Shown: positions 54,419 to 64,000 of the stretch, one piece after another
How the letters are laid out: every line of letters starts with the position of its first letter
How positions within the stretch are numbered: position 1 is the first letter of the stretch
Assembly: GCA_030323885.1 (NCBI GenBank)
Contig: CM059198.1
Coordinates: 63,762,917-63,826,916, forward strand
Direction of reading: 5' to 3'
Length of the DNA: 64,000 nt
Source: Branchipolynoe longqiensis
Lineage: Eukaryota > Annelida > Polychaeta > Phyllodocida > Polynoidae
Notes under the pieces: generated by a model
What the model saw: the letters and a program-made list of their open reading frames with translations, nothing else
The model's database searches: none
Told to the model about the DNA's origin: nothing
Position numbers and translations under genes: made by a program

Positions 54419-54758
54419 ACTTACAATTTGGTTAAAACAGTTGAAAGATTGCGAAAATCCATTTATCATTAAAAAAAAACTACTGCAAACAGTTCAGTCT
54501 CGATGGCAGATTAAAATTTGTCAAGAGATGCTGTTTTTCACACATCCGCTGCCAACGTATTGCCGAAAGTCGGACATGCCACACAGAAGGCACAGTCATC
54601 ACAGGACTTCGGTCCGGACTCGAGGATATGTAATAAGATCTGACTGCATGATCTGAGGGTTTGTGATCAGCATTTGACAGAGAGGAGATTGCACATGCCT
54701 TCTTGGGACGGTATCATTGGTATCTATAAAACTGCTTCGGAAAGTGTTGAACCCAGTA

Positions 54759-55070
54759 CAGTACAACCCCGTTAAACCAAGCTCGGTTAAACCAGACAAT
54801 CGGTTACTCCAAACTTTTTTCGGCGGCCCAGCAAAATACTACCATTTATCATATTAAAAAAAGTTGGTTAATCCAAATTATTGGTTAATCCAAACACAAT
54901 TGTCGGACCCCATGCCACTCAGGTATGGTTAAACCAAACTTTCATGTGGTTATAAAGTCATCTGAGACTTTTTTAATATGATAAATGGCAGTATTTTGCT
55001 GGCCGCCAGAAATAGTTTGGAGTAACCAATCGTTTGGCTAAACTGAGCTTGGTTTAACGGGGTTATACTG
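54759..55070 (+). mobile_element. TIR-M element (pogo/Tigger-like MITE)
   Basis: 312 bp, ends CAGTACAACCCCGTTAAACC and GGTTTAACGGGGTTATACTG, TA on both sides. The whole element is close to an inverted repeat (ATTTATCATATTAAAAAAAG left, CTTTTTTAATATGATAAATG right). GGTTAATCCAAA words repeat inside. CAGT ends with a TA target are typical of pogo/Tigger relatives. Confidence 0.87.
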
Positions 55071-55149
55071 TATAAACATAAACAACAATAATCAGTGTCC
55101 ACATACATTGTACATTACATGTGAAATATATGATTACGCAAAGTCAAAG

Positions 55150-55238
55150 TCAAAGCCACATCTCGGTTAAACAAGTGATCGGCTAATCCAAACACATTTC
55201 TATGGTCCCTTCAAGTTTGGTTTAACGGGGTTATACTG
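55150..55238 (+). mobile_element. TIR-M relative, right end only
   Basis: TTTGGTTTAACGGGGTTATACTG again ends before TA; upstream CGGTTAAACAAGTGATCGGC belongs to the same family. Confidence 0.75.
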
Positions 55239-55324
55239 TATGTAGTTATACGGGAGGCAAATGCAATTTTTGAAGAACCAATGTGGAATGACCTCACGCA
55301 GTGGCCGAATCAGTAAGAGTGCTG

Positions 55325-56046
55325 GGCCCGTATGCAGGAGTCAGTGTTAGCGTGGTTTGGTGTTAGAGCCTATTACCGGTTAGCTATCGCCGACGTCGCG
55401 AACTGTGTCAAGTCGTATGCAGGAGCGCGTAACACTTTCATTATAGCTAAACGTGAATTTATTTATAGATTTGGGAAATCCCTCTGCGTCTGTAGCCATA
55501 TATTAGGCTTAAATATATTAAATGCGATCATATTTAACAGAATTAAATACGTAATAAGTGAAATTTGAGGAAATTAACCCTAAATTCGAAGCAATATTAA
55601 CGCTGCCGCCGTAACAGCGGCGATATTAATATTTATATGTTCGAATCGACGAACATAAAGTAAACAAATCGCCACAGCCGCCGCATCGATGTCGCTTTCC
55701 CTACTGGTGGCGGCGGCGGTTTGTTTACTTTACGTTCGTCGATTCGAACATATAAATATTAATATCGCCACCAATACGGCGGTAGCCTTAATAACGCTTC
55801 GGATTTAGGGTTAAATTGATAAAATTTCACTTATTGCGTATGTAATTCTGTTAAATATGACAGCATTGAATAGATTTGGGCCTAATAAACTCGCTAAACC
55901 TAATATTTTTTAGGGGTAACGTAACGCCGGTTAAGCGTTTGGTGTTAGGCCTAACACTGACTCGTGCATACCATTTTTCGCCGCTAAACCGGAATTCCTG
56001 CCAAACACCGTTTTTCCTCGCTAACACTGACTCCTGCATACGGCCC
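55325..56046 (+). mobile_element. Harb-C copy 2 with a foldback interior (CTG TSD)
   Basis: 722 bp. Ends GGCCCGTATGCAGGAGTCAG and CTGACTCCTGCATACGGCCC; CTG on both sides (55322-55324, 56047-56049). It sits in a SINE-1 head-B fragment. Arms at 55526-55673 and 55715-55861 are inverted copies of the module that copy 1 has in direct orientation, so transcripts could form a long stem. Confidence 0.87.
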
Positions 56047-56051
56047 CTGGT

Positions 56052-56378
56052 GGATTGCTTGGTTGTTGGAGTTTTACGTCCTGGCAACATCTAACATCAT
56101 ATCAGGACTGGTGACAGTGCACATTCATGGCATCTTTATAGTGCTGCCCCACTGGGAAATCAGGCCACCGGCACAATGCTCCGATATCTCACTCAATCAT
56201 ATTATCCTGACACTGAGCTAACCAGTCCTTGGCCTATCCTATTGGTATTAATGCCGAGCACCAGGCTAGGAAGCGACAAGTATTTGATAAGTCATTGATT
56301 TGATTCGACCAGGAACCGAAGTCCCGATCTCCTGCATGAGAGGCCTGGGCTCTACCGATTCAGCCCCATGCTCGGTAT
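56052..56378 (-). mobile_element. SINE-1 copy, head B
   Basis: Tail (GGTTGTTGGAGTTTTACGTC in plus sense) to head (TACCGAGCATGGGGCTGAAT in minus sense). Confidence 0.9.
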
Positions 56379-56434
56379 TGCTGGCGGAAGGGCTAGGGCT
56401 CTCTCTCTCTCTCTTCCCGACCACCCATATTCAC

Positions 56435-56764
56435 TGGACGCGGTGGCCGATTCGGTAGAGCGCAGACCTCCCATGTGGGAGATTGGGAGTTCAATTCCCG
56501 GTCGAGTCAAGCCAATGACTTATCAAATTGATACTTGTCACTTCCTACCTTGGCGCTCTGCATTCAGCATTAATAGGACAGGGCAAGGACTGGTTCAGTC
56601 AGTGGCAGGATAATGTGACTGAATGAGATATTGGGTCATGGTGCCGGCGGCCTGATTTCCCAGTGGCGAAGCACTACAACTTTGCCAAGAATGTGCATTG
56701 TCATTAGTAGGTAACTGCCCTGATATGACCTTAGATGTTTCCAGCACATAAAACCCCAACCACC
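56435..56764 (+). mobile_element. SINE-1 copy, full length, head B
   Basis: CACTGGACGCGGTGGCCGATTC to TTCCAGCACATAAAACCCCA; includes an extra GCATTCAGCATTAATAGG duplication in the body. Confidence 0.9.
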
Positions 56765-57009
56765 ATATGCCCTCAACTGTAGCTAGAATGGCAAACCCCC
56801 CATTCATTCTGACAGTTCTGTCGGGTTTGTGTATTATCGGTGTGGGTTTCGCTGCAGGTATAGGAAGGCCTACAATTACGCTGCCAATGATCTCTACTCC
56901 CAAAAACCCCCCCCCCCACCCCCTCCTCTCTCTCTCTTCTCCCGATATAGCATATAGCGAATGGTAGACAGGAAGTGTGAACACTTATTTGTCTCTCATT
57001 TCTTTTTGG

Positions 57010-57303
57010 TACATTAGTTGTCCCAAGCAGGGGAAATCCCAGTCACAGACAACTGGTCTTCCCCACTCCACTGCTGGTCGATAGAAAGCCCGAGCCTACA
57101 CTTTTACCGACCCAAGGGATTTTTAACCTCCCACACCATATAGACATGGTATGAGAGCAACCGGCCTTTGATGACGCTGTAAGTTATACACAGCGGTGGA
57201 AATCCAAATTGGCAGAGCTGTGGGCATGGGGAATCGAACCGATGACCCTCAGATTAGGAGTCTGACCTAGAAAAAAGTCAGACACTCTAACCACTCCGCC
57301 ACA
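57010..57303 (-). mobile_element. SINE-5 copy with tRNA-derived head
   Basis: The head (57226-57303) is followed on the minus strand by CCAATTTGGATTTCCACCGC, CATCAAAGGCCGGTTGCTCT, TTAAAAATCCCTTGGGTCGG and AAAGTGTAGGCTCGGGC. The match to 17635-17765 covers the body. The 3' end is not well defined; GGGATTTCCCCTGCTTGGGA may belong to it. Confidence 0.8.
57226..57303 (-). tRNA. tRNA-Arg(CCT)-like SINE head with 17-nt insertion
   Basis: On the minus strand: TGTGGCGGAGTGGTTAGAG, then a duplicated segment TCTGACTTTTTTCTAGG, then TCAGACTCCTAATCTGA, a perfect 5-bp anticodon stem with loop CTCCTAA (CCT), then the T arm with GGTTCGATTCC and end CCCACA. The insertion would block a normal fold, so I call it a SINE head. 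Confidence 0.6.
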
Positions 57304-57629
57304 GAAAACACTCCCGACCACCCATATTCAAGGTTTGAAACGGACATTCCTCATGGAACATGCATTGCATCCATTCGCCGAGTCATTCCAGAATCGAACA
57401 CTTTCCTGACGGTTATGAATGAACCATCAATAAAGCACCTCAGAAATGTTTGTGCGGTTTAAAAAAAGTTTTTTTTTGTGTTTTGGATTGTTTTGGGGTA
57501 TTTTAAAAAGCTAACGTTTACTTTTGTAGTGAGTTGTAAATGGCCGTCTGGGCCTATAAAAGTTTGTTGTGCACATGTTGGTATTTACTGTCTGCACATG
57601 TGGCCATGTTCGCCAGACGAGAGACAACT

Positions 57630-59130
57630 CAGCTCCCCCCCCCACCCCCACCCCCACCCCACCCCCACCCCACCACACCACCACCCCGCACCAACCACCT
57701 CCCCCCACCTTCCCCGCTCCCATGCCACGGCCTTTACACCTCCATCTCATTATGCCTCCCCTCCTTTCTCCCCTTCCCCCTCTCGCTTCTTCCCTTTCCC
57801 TCTCCTCACCCTCTTCTATTCCCTTTCCCGGACCCATCTCCCTCTCCATCTCCATCTCCCCCATGTCCCTCTCCTCCCTCTCCTCCAACTCCCTCTCCTC
57901 CAACTCCCTCTCCTCCAACTCCCTCTCCTCCAACTCCCTCTCCTCCCTCTCCCTCTCCTCCCTCTCCCCCATCTCCCTTTCCTCCCTCCCCCCATCTCCC
58001 TCTCCTCCATCTCCCTCTCCTCCCTCTCCTCCATCTCCCTCGCCTCCATTTCCCTCTCCTCCAACTCCCTCTCCTCCATCTCCCTCTCCTCCATTTCCCT
58101 CTCTTCCATCTCCCTCTCCCTCCCCATCTCCATGTTCCCTCTCCCTTCCCCCTCCTCTCCCTCCCATTCCCTAGAATTATTTTCGCTCTCCTCCTGCCAC
58201 TCCCTCTTCTCTTCACTTCCTTTCCACTCCCTTACACTCACTACCCCTCTCCTATTGTCCCTTCCACTCCCCTCCCCTGCCTCACCTTCCCTCCCCCCAC
58301 CCCCTCCCTCTCACCCCCCCCCTTTACCCTCCCCAACCCTACCAACCATCCCCACCCCCTCCCCTTCCCTGCTCTCCCCCCTCCCCTCCCCTGCCTCCCC
58401 TCCCCTCCCCTCCCTACCCCTCCCGTCCCCTTCCCGTCCCTCCCCTCCCCACCCCTACCCTAACCCTACCCTACACTACCCAACCCAAAACCCACCCTTC
58501 CCTCCCCTCCCCTCCCTGCCTCCCCCCCCTCCCCTGCTCTCCCCCCCCCCCTTCCCCTCTCCTTCCCTCCCTCTCCCTCCGTCCCCTCCGCTCCCCTCCC
58601 CCCCCAACTCACCTCCCCCCAACCCCCCCACCCCCCCCCCCCCCCCCACCCCCCTCCCTTCCCTCCCCTAACCCTCCTGCCCGCCCTACCGTGCCCTCCC
58701 TTCCCCTCACCTTCCCCTCCCCTACCCTACACCTACCCTACCCTCTCCTCCCCTGCCACTCCACTCCCCCCCTTCCCTCCCTGCCCTGCCCTCCCCGCAA
58801 TATCACTGACACCCTGCGTCCACTACCATACCCTATCCTCTCCTCCCCTCCTCCCCCCCCCGTCTCCTCCATCCCCTCCCCTACCCTCTCCTCTCCCTCC
58901 CCTACCCTACCCTACCCCTAACCCTACCCTGCCCTGCCCTCCCCTCCCTTCCCCACCTCCCCTCCCCTGACTCTCCCCCCGTACCCTCCCCTCCCCTGCC
59001 TCACCTTCCCTCACCTCCTCACCTTCCCTCACTTCCTCCTCCCCTCTCCCTCCCCCCCTACCACATCCCTCGGCTCCCTCCCCTACAACCCCTCGGCTCC
59101 CCTCCCTCCATCCCACCCCCACTAGCAGCA
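57630..59130. repeat. C-rich pyrimidine low-complexity region
   Basis: About 1.5 kb of CCCTCC, CTCTCCTCCAACTCC (tandem near 57885-57945), CCATCTCCCTCTCC and CCCTACCCT units. All frames over it (up to 397 codons) are Pro/Ser/Leu or Gly/Arg/Glu runs from composition. Confidence 0.9.
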
Positions 59131-59412
59131 GCACCCACCTCTTAAAACGACCAGCACCACTGAGCACACAACGGACAAATGGAACTCCACATTCCTCGTC
59201 TCAGCCCGCCTTCCTAAGCTCCCCCTACTATTAAAAACACACCAAATAACCAACAGTTTTCTGTGGACTTTATCTTCTCTTTTCATTTTCTTTTTAAAAA
59301 AACCCGAGAAGCTGCAGCTTCTGATCGTCTTCTTAGAATTCTTCACACAATAGTTTTTTTCACAATATATTCAGATCCACTTGTCTGCACTTGGTCTCCT
59401 ATAGCACCAATA

Positions 59413-60507
59413 GACGGGATCACGGTTCCGACTGCACATGCGCTGAAAACGGAGTTGGCAGCAAAGCAAAGGCATACAGCCATTGAGTTTTCCGATACGC
59501 GTAGGGCAAAACTTCGATTTTATTCCAAATTAATCAATTTGGCACAAACATGGATGGAAGGATGCAATATAATAATATAATGAATATGTTTAAGACACAA
59601 CTCTCCATAATTAAGCATTTTGAGCTAAGAAATATACAATTTCAGTCACTTTACAGGCTGATGTTTGCATCACCATTGATTAGCCATAAGTAATTCTTGT
59701 TCTAAATATTAAATTGTCAAATGCGTCAACAAAAACTTGTTTCAAAGAAATACGTAACCAATATCTGATTAACCCTACTCATTTTCTATTTCTACATATG
59801 TCATTAACCACAGGATATAAATAAAAACATGAATAAACTAAGTAAAACTGACTCTGGCTATGGCTCTAACACTAGTCTGATTGCCCAGATTTGTATAAAT
59901 GCAAATGCACATGACATAAGAGGTGCTGATTATATTGAAGTAAATGCAATGCTGAATAAAAGATTAATATCTTACTTTATTATAGATATTTTTTTAGTTG
60001 GTATTCTATGTGTCAAACAAAATCAGAGATGAGCTGAAACTAGCACATTTCTAAATATTAAAATGTCAAATGTGTCAACAAAAACTTATTTCAAAGAAAT
60101 AGATAGCCAATATCTGATTAACCCTACTAATTTTTTTATATTTCTAAATATGTCATTAACCATAGGATATAAATAAAAACATGAATAAAATAAGTAAAAC
60201 TGACTCTAGCTATGGCTCTAACACTACTCTGAGTGCCCAGATTTGTCTAAATCTAAATGCACATGGCATAAGATGTGCTGATTATATCGATGTAAATGCA
60301 ATGCTGGATAAAAGATTAATATCTTAATTTATTGTACATATTTCTTTAGTTGGTATTCTCTGTTTCAAACAAGGGCTGAGATGAGCTGAAACTAGCACAT
60401 TTCATAACTGCACCCAGTGTATTAGCATGTGCGATGTGCTTCTCACAGGTTTGTTTTGGTCTGACGCATCCCACAATGCACCGCGCCGCTGGAACAGTGA
60501 TGTACTC
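59413..60507 (+). mobile_element. TIR-G element copy 3 with internal duplication
   Basis: 1095 bp. Left end GACGGGATCACGGTTCC, right end GGAACAGTGATGTACTC; TA on both sides (59411-59412, 60508-60509). About 340 bp longer than the other copies because a segment with CTAAATATTAAATTGTCAAA to TAGCACATTTC is present twice (about 59701-60052 and 60053-60408). Confidence 0.88.
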
Positions 60508-60789
60508 TATTGAGCCGTGCTGCTGCTGCTGATTTATGTGTGAAACCACGCGCGGTGATGTTTTAGTACAGTGCGGCCTCTAGCGTCTGCACTGTTTACC
60601 CCGAACCCGGACAGAACCAGTTTTATTAACACAATAACTTTCTTCTTTTTTTCTTTCTTTTTTTTTGGCAATCGCATCTGCTAAATTGTGACATGGTTAA
60701 AATAAATCTGAATTGTCATCGAGAGATGGGATGCGTTGAACCTGCGAGGGGCATTAGATTTATATTCAATTGTTAAAGGATTGTGGCGA

Positions 60790-61780
60790 GCCTGTGCCTG
60801 GAAGTTTGTCCTTAATTTGGTAAATTGCTGATTGGGGAAGAATGAGCAGTGGTGCACCCCACCCCCCACGGCCCCCCACCCACTCCCTGTCTCTACCCCA
60901 CCCCCACCCACTCCCTGCCTGCACCCCACCCCCACCCACTCCCTGTCTCTACCCCACCCCCACCCACTCCCTGTCTCTACCCCACCCCCACCCACTCCCT
61001 GTCTCTACCCCACCCCCACCCACTCCCTGCCTGTACCCCACCCCCACCCACTCCCTGTCTCTTACCCCACCCCCACCCACTCCCTGTCTCTACCCACCCC
61101 CACCCACTCCCTGTCCCCCCACCCCCACCCACCCCTTACCCCACCCCCTCTCCTACCCCACCCCCACCCACCCTGTCTCCCACCCCCACCCACTCCCTTC
61201 TCTACCACCCCCACCTCCCTGTCTCTCCCCACCCCCCCTACCCCACCCCCACCCACTCCCTGTCTTACCCCACCCCACCCACTCCCTGTCTCACCCACCC
61301 CCCCCACTCCCCTCTACCCCACCCCCACCCACCCTGTCTCTACCCCACCCCCACCCACTCCCTGTCTCTACCCCCACCCCCACCCACTCCCTGCCTGCAG
61401 CCCACCCCCAACCCATCCCTGCCTGTACCCCCACCCACTCCTTGCCCGTATCCCACCCACCCACCTCTCTTGTAATAACCCCAACCACTCCCTGCCTGTA
61501 CCCACCCCCCCCACCCCTTCCGTAAACCCCCACCACCCACCCCACTCCCTGCCTGTATCCCACCCCCCACCCACTCCCTGCCTGTACCCCCACCCCCACC
61601 CACTCTCTGCCTGCCTGCCCCCCCCCCCCCCCCCCCCCCAACCTCCCATCCTGCCAGTCTCACTGTAGAAGACTGGGCGATGGCGTGTTTACCGGACCGC
61701 AAGGGGGTCACTCGGCCAGTAAGGAATTATATGTGTACTATTTACAACTATTTCCTACAATACAAAGAGCCTAGTTATTA
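60790..61780 (+). repeat. Segmental duplication, copy 1 (expanded minisatellite)
   Basis: Starts near CTGATTGGGGAAGAATGAGC and continues after the minisatellite with AGACTGGGCGATGGCGTG, TTTACCGGACCGCAAGGGGG and TACAATACAAAG. Copy 2 is 62130-62935. Confidence 0.82.
60856..61635 (+). repeat. 28-bp C-rich minisatellite, about 27 units
   Basis: Unit CACTCCCTGTCTCTACC plus CCACCCCCACC. The sister copy has only about 45 bp at this place, so this array expanded after the duplication or the other contracted. Confidence 0.88.
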
Positions 61781-61781
61781 C

Positions 61782-62126
61782 CAGACGGGATGGCCGGATG
61801 AGGTGAGCGTCCGTCTCCCATTTTTTAGTAGACCATGGGATATGAATCCGCCAGATCGAACCCTGGTCGAATCAAACCAATGACTTGCAAACTTGATACT
61901 TGTCGCTTCATAGACAGGCGCTCGGCATTATTAGGATAGGGCAAGGACTGGTTGGGTGAATGAAGGGATAATGTGAATGAGGGGGATATTGGGTCATGGT
62001 GCCGGCGGCCTGGTCTCCCTGTGGGACAGCACTTTAATATCACCATGAGTGTGCACTGTCACAAGTCGGTACCCATCTTGATATGGCCATAGATGTTGCC
62101 AGGATGTAAACCTCCAGCAATCAACC
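61782..62126 (+). mobile_element. SINE-1 copy, full length, head A
   Basis: CAGACGGGATGGCCGGATGA to TGCCAGGATGTAAACCTCC; separates the two segmental copies. Confidence 0.9.
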
Positions 62127-62275
62127 AATCGCCTTACTTTGATAAATTGGTGATTGGGCAAGAAGGAGCAGTGGTCCCCCCCCCCCCATCCACCCACCCA
62201 TCCCCCTCCCTGCCTTGTACCCCCTGTCAGTGTGGCTGTAGGAGACTGGGTGATGGGGTATTTACCGGACCGTAA

Positions 62276-62549
62276 TGCCATGTACACACATAGCGTATAG
62301 GATTCGCGCATAGGACTCCCGATCAGCTTAAAACTGCAGTCGGGCCGATTCATTTTTCAAATCGGGAATCGCAATCGTAGTGCTAGTGCACACCTACCGT
62401 TTTAGCCCTAAAAATTAGTTTTAGTCGTGAATCGCAATCGGTAGGTGTGCTAGGGGAGTGCACACCTCACGATTTTTGGGTAGTTTTAGGTCGTATACGC
62501 TAGGTGGGTGCGGGGAAAACGATCGTATACGCTAGGTGTGTACCGGGCA
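62276..62549 (+). mobile_element. Harb-B copy 2, empty site known
   Basis: 274 bp; left end TGCCATGTACACACATAGCG, right end CGCTAGGTGTGTACCGGGCA; TAA at 62273-62275 and 62550-62552. The uninserted sister sequence near 61695-61710 reads CCGGACCGCAAGGGGGTCA, confirming one 3-bp target (now CAA there). Confidence 0.92.
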
Positions 62550-62580
62550 TAAGGGGGTCAGTCGGCCGCTAAGCGATTAT

Positions 62581-62872
62581 GTTTGTTTGTTTGTTTGTGT
62601 GTTGTTGTTTTATGTCCTAGCAACATCTAAGGGCATATCAGGACAGGTACCGACTTGTGACAGTGCGCACTCATGACACCTTTATAGTGCTGCCCCACTG
62701 GGAGACCAGGCTGCCTGGACCATGACCTGATATCCCACTCAGTCACATTATCCTGACACTGAGCCAACCAGTCCTTGCCCTATCCTAATAATGCTGAGCA
62801 CCTGGCTTGGAAACGAAGAGTATCATTTTTTAAGGCATTGGTTTGACTCGACCAGGGTTGGAACCCACAAGG
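62581..62872 (-). mobile_element. SINE-1 copy, 5' truncated, with TSD
   Basis: GATTAT at 62575-62580 and 62873-62878. The copy starts (minus sense) at CCTTGTGGGTTCCAACCCTG inside the B-box region; the (GTTT)n tail is long. Confidence 0.88.
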
Positions 62873-63036
62873 GATTATTTCTGTACTATTTACAACATTT
62901 TACTACAATACAAAGTGCTTAGGTATTGCTGCCCATGTACATATTAACTGTGATGTTTGCATAATATGTCTCTTGTATATCATATATGCCATATTTGCTG
63001 TATATACTAGATATGCTCATTTGGGGGCTGTTTAAG

Positions 63037-63382
63037 TGGCTGGTTGAAGTTCTATGTCCTGGCAACATCTAAGGTCATATCAGGATGGGCACCGACCTGT
63101 GACAGTGTGCACTCATGGTGACTTTATTTTATAGTGCTGCCGCACTGGGAGACCAAGCTGCCAGCACCATGACCTGATTTATATCCCACTCAGTCACATT
63201 ATCCTGACACTTAGCCATCCAGTCCTTGCCCTATACTAATTATGCCGACTGCCTGGCTAGGAAGCAACACATATCAATTTTTAACTCTGGTTTGATTCGA
63301 ATAGGGTTCGAATGAGTGGGTTCGAATCCCACGATCTAACAAAACAGGAGACAGACGCTCAACTCATCGGCCATCCCGTCTA
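63037..63382 (-). mobile_element. SINE-1 copy, full length, head A
   Basis: Tail GGTTGAAGTTCTATGTCCTG (plus sense) to head CTAGACGGGATGGCCGATGA (minus sense). Confidence 0.9.
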
Positions 63383-63920
63383 GTCAGTAAAGAAAGGGTA
63401 ATGTGGTAATACTGAGTTGGATATTACTCATAGTTCTGGCAGCCAGGTCGCCCAGCGGGGCAGCACTATGACATCGCCATGAGTGTTTGTTTGTTTGTTG
63501 TTGTTTTATGTCCTAGCAACATCTAAGATCATATCAGGACGGGTACCGACTTGTGACAGTAATCACTCATAGCGATTTTATAGTGCTGCCCCACTGGGAA
63601 ATCAGGCCGCTGGCACCATGACCCGATATCCCACTCAGTCACATTATCCTGACACTGAGCTAACCATCCCTTGCCCTATCCTAATAATGCAAAGCACCAG
63701 GCTAGGAAGCGACAAGTGTCAATTTTTAAGTCATTGGTTTGACTCGACCGGGAACCGAACCCGCAAACTCCCGATCTTCCGCACGCGAGACCTGTGCTCT
63801 ACCGATTCGGCCACCGCGCCCGGTCGCCATGAGTGTGCACTATCGCAAGTCGGTACCCATTCTGATATGACCTTAGATGTTACCAGGACGTATAACTCCA
63901 GCAACCAACCAACCTTTCTT
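63383..63920 (+). mobile_element. SINE-1 body and tail carrying another SINE-1
   Basis: Body AAGGGTAATGTGGTAATACTGAG to GACATCGCCATGAGTGT, interrupted, then GCACTATCGCAAGTCGGTAC to ACCAGGACGTATAACTCCAG. Confidence 0.88.
63487..63823 (-). mobile_element. SINE-1 inserted in SINE-1, 13-bp TSD, head B
   Basis: TCGCCATGAGTGT at 63474-63486 and 63824-63836. The 337-bp copy is complete: head ACCGGGCGCGGTGGCCGAAT (minus sense), well-kept A and B boxes, tail ending in (AAAC)n. It is the best-preserved head-B copy and one of the youngest insertions. Confidence 0.95.
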
Positions 63921-64000
63921 TTCTAAGACCCACATAAGCAGGCAGTACACTGGACCCTAATTAATCCGGAGAAGTTAATTCTCAGCACACAATGTCCATG

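Larger units (their letters stand above)
62130..62935 (+). repeat. Segmental duplication, copy 2, with two insertions
   Basis: GGTGATTGGGCAAGAAGGAGC, a short C-rich tract, GAGACTGGGTGATGGGGT and TTTACCGGACCG, then Harb-B copy 2, then GGGGGTCAGTCGGCCGCTAAG, then SINE-1, then TTTACAACATTTTACTACAA. Confidence 0.82.

Noticed and set aside
57478..58671. 397-codon Pro/Ser/Leu frame
   Set aside because: Almost all is the C-rich tract; antisense and other frames are equally open.
60832..61668. 278-codon Pro/His/Thr-rich frame and its two shadows
   Set aside because: 28-bp minisatellite with few stops in any frame; the sister duplicate lacks it.

Overview
This is a gene-poor, repeat-dense stretch of an animal nuclear genome. 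Several tRNA-derived SINEs have long-lost RNA polymerase III heads. One SINE family (best copies 44437-44768 and 45420-45745) has a body and a TTAAATAAAAC tail of the kind I know from molluscs, so a mollusc is the best guess, probably a gastropod or bivalve; this rests on recall and was not searched. I see no protein-coding gene I can support, no rRNA gene, no intact tRNA gene and nothing bacterial or viral. Most long open frames lie in minisatellites whose period is, or averages near, a multiple of three, or in transposon bodies.

Family names used below are mine. SINE-1 (about 330-350 bp, roughly 50 copies or fragments) has one of two tRNA-like heads (A: GACGGGATGGCCGAATGAG; B: GCGGTGGCCGAATCGGTAGA), a shared body, and a 3' tail ending in ACGTAAAACAACAAC or ACGTAAAACTCCAACAACC. 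SINE-2 (about 321 bp) has a tRNA-Gln-like head and occurs as head-to-tail arrays at 3742-4566 and 21905-22893. Mol-SINE is the mollusc-type family; SINE-5 is a further tRNA-headed family near 57.1 kb. Three 5'-truncated LINE 3' ends keep target-site duplications (TSDs). Many short terminal-inverted-repeat (TIR) elements fall into families by ends and TSD: Harb-A and Harb-B (TSD TAA) and Harb-C (TSD CAG/CTG), all PIF/Harbinger-like; TIR-G, TIR-F and TIR-M (TSD TA); MITE-A to MITE-D; and several single elements.

Layout: 0-27.8 kb is nested SINEs and TIR elements with a GT-rich 84-bp minisatellite (8.8-9.7 kb) and a purine-rich block (16.6-18.0 kb). 27.8-34.65 kb differs sharply: it has no SINE or TIR element that I can see, and holds a GC-rich block (28.0-29.3 kb), a 57-bp tandem array with a hairpin in each unit (29.95-30.88 kb), a second GC-rich block (31.7-32.1 kb), a pyrimidine tract and a CATCAC-type minisatellite. 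34.65-57.3 kb returns to nested SINEs and TIR elements. 57.6-59.1 kb is C-rich, 59.4-60.5 kb is a long TIR-G copy, and 60.8-62.9 kb is a segmental duplication in which one copy carries a greatly expanded 28-bp minisatellite. The end is stacked SINE-1 copies, one inside another.

The strongest result is the set of non-autonomous PIF/Harbinger-like elements. Three Harb-A copies share ends, a TAA TSD and a palindrome about 150 bp from one end, yet their interiors are built from different short motifs (ACGT-type, CGTATG-type, mixed). Nested insertions give a relative age order for many families. No autonomous transposase is visible, so the mobilising enzymes must be encoded elsewhere.
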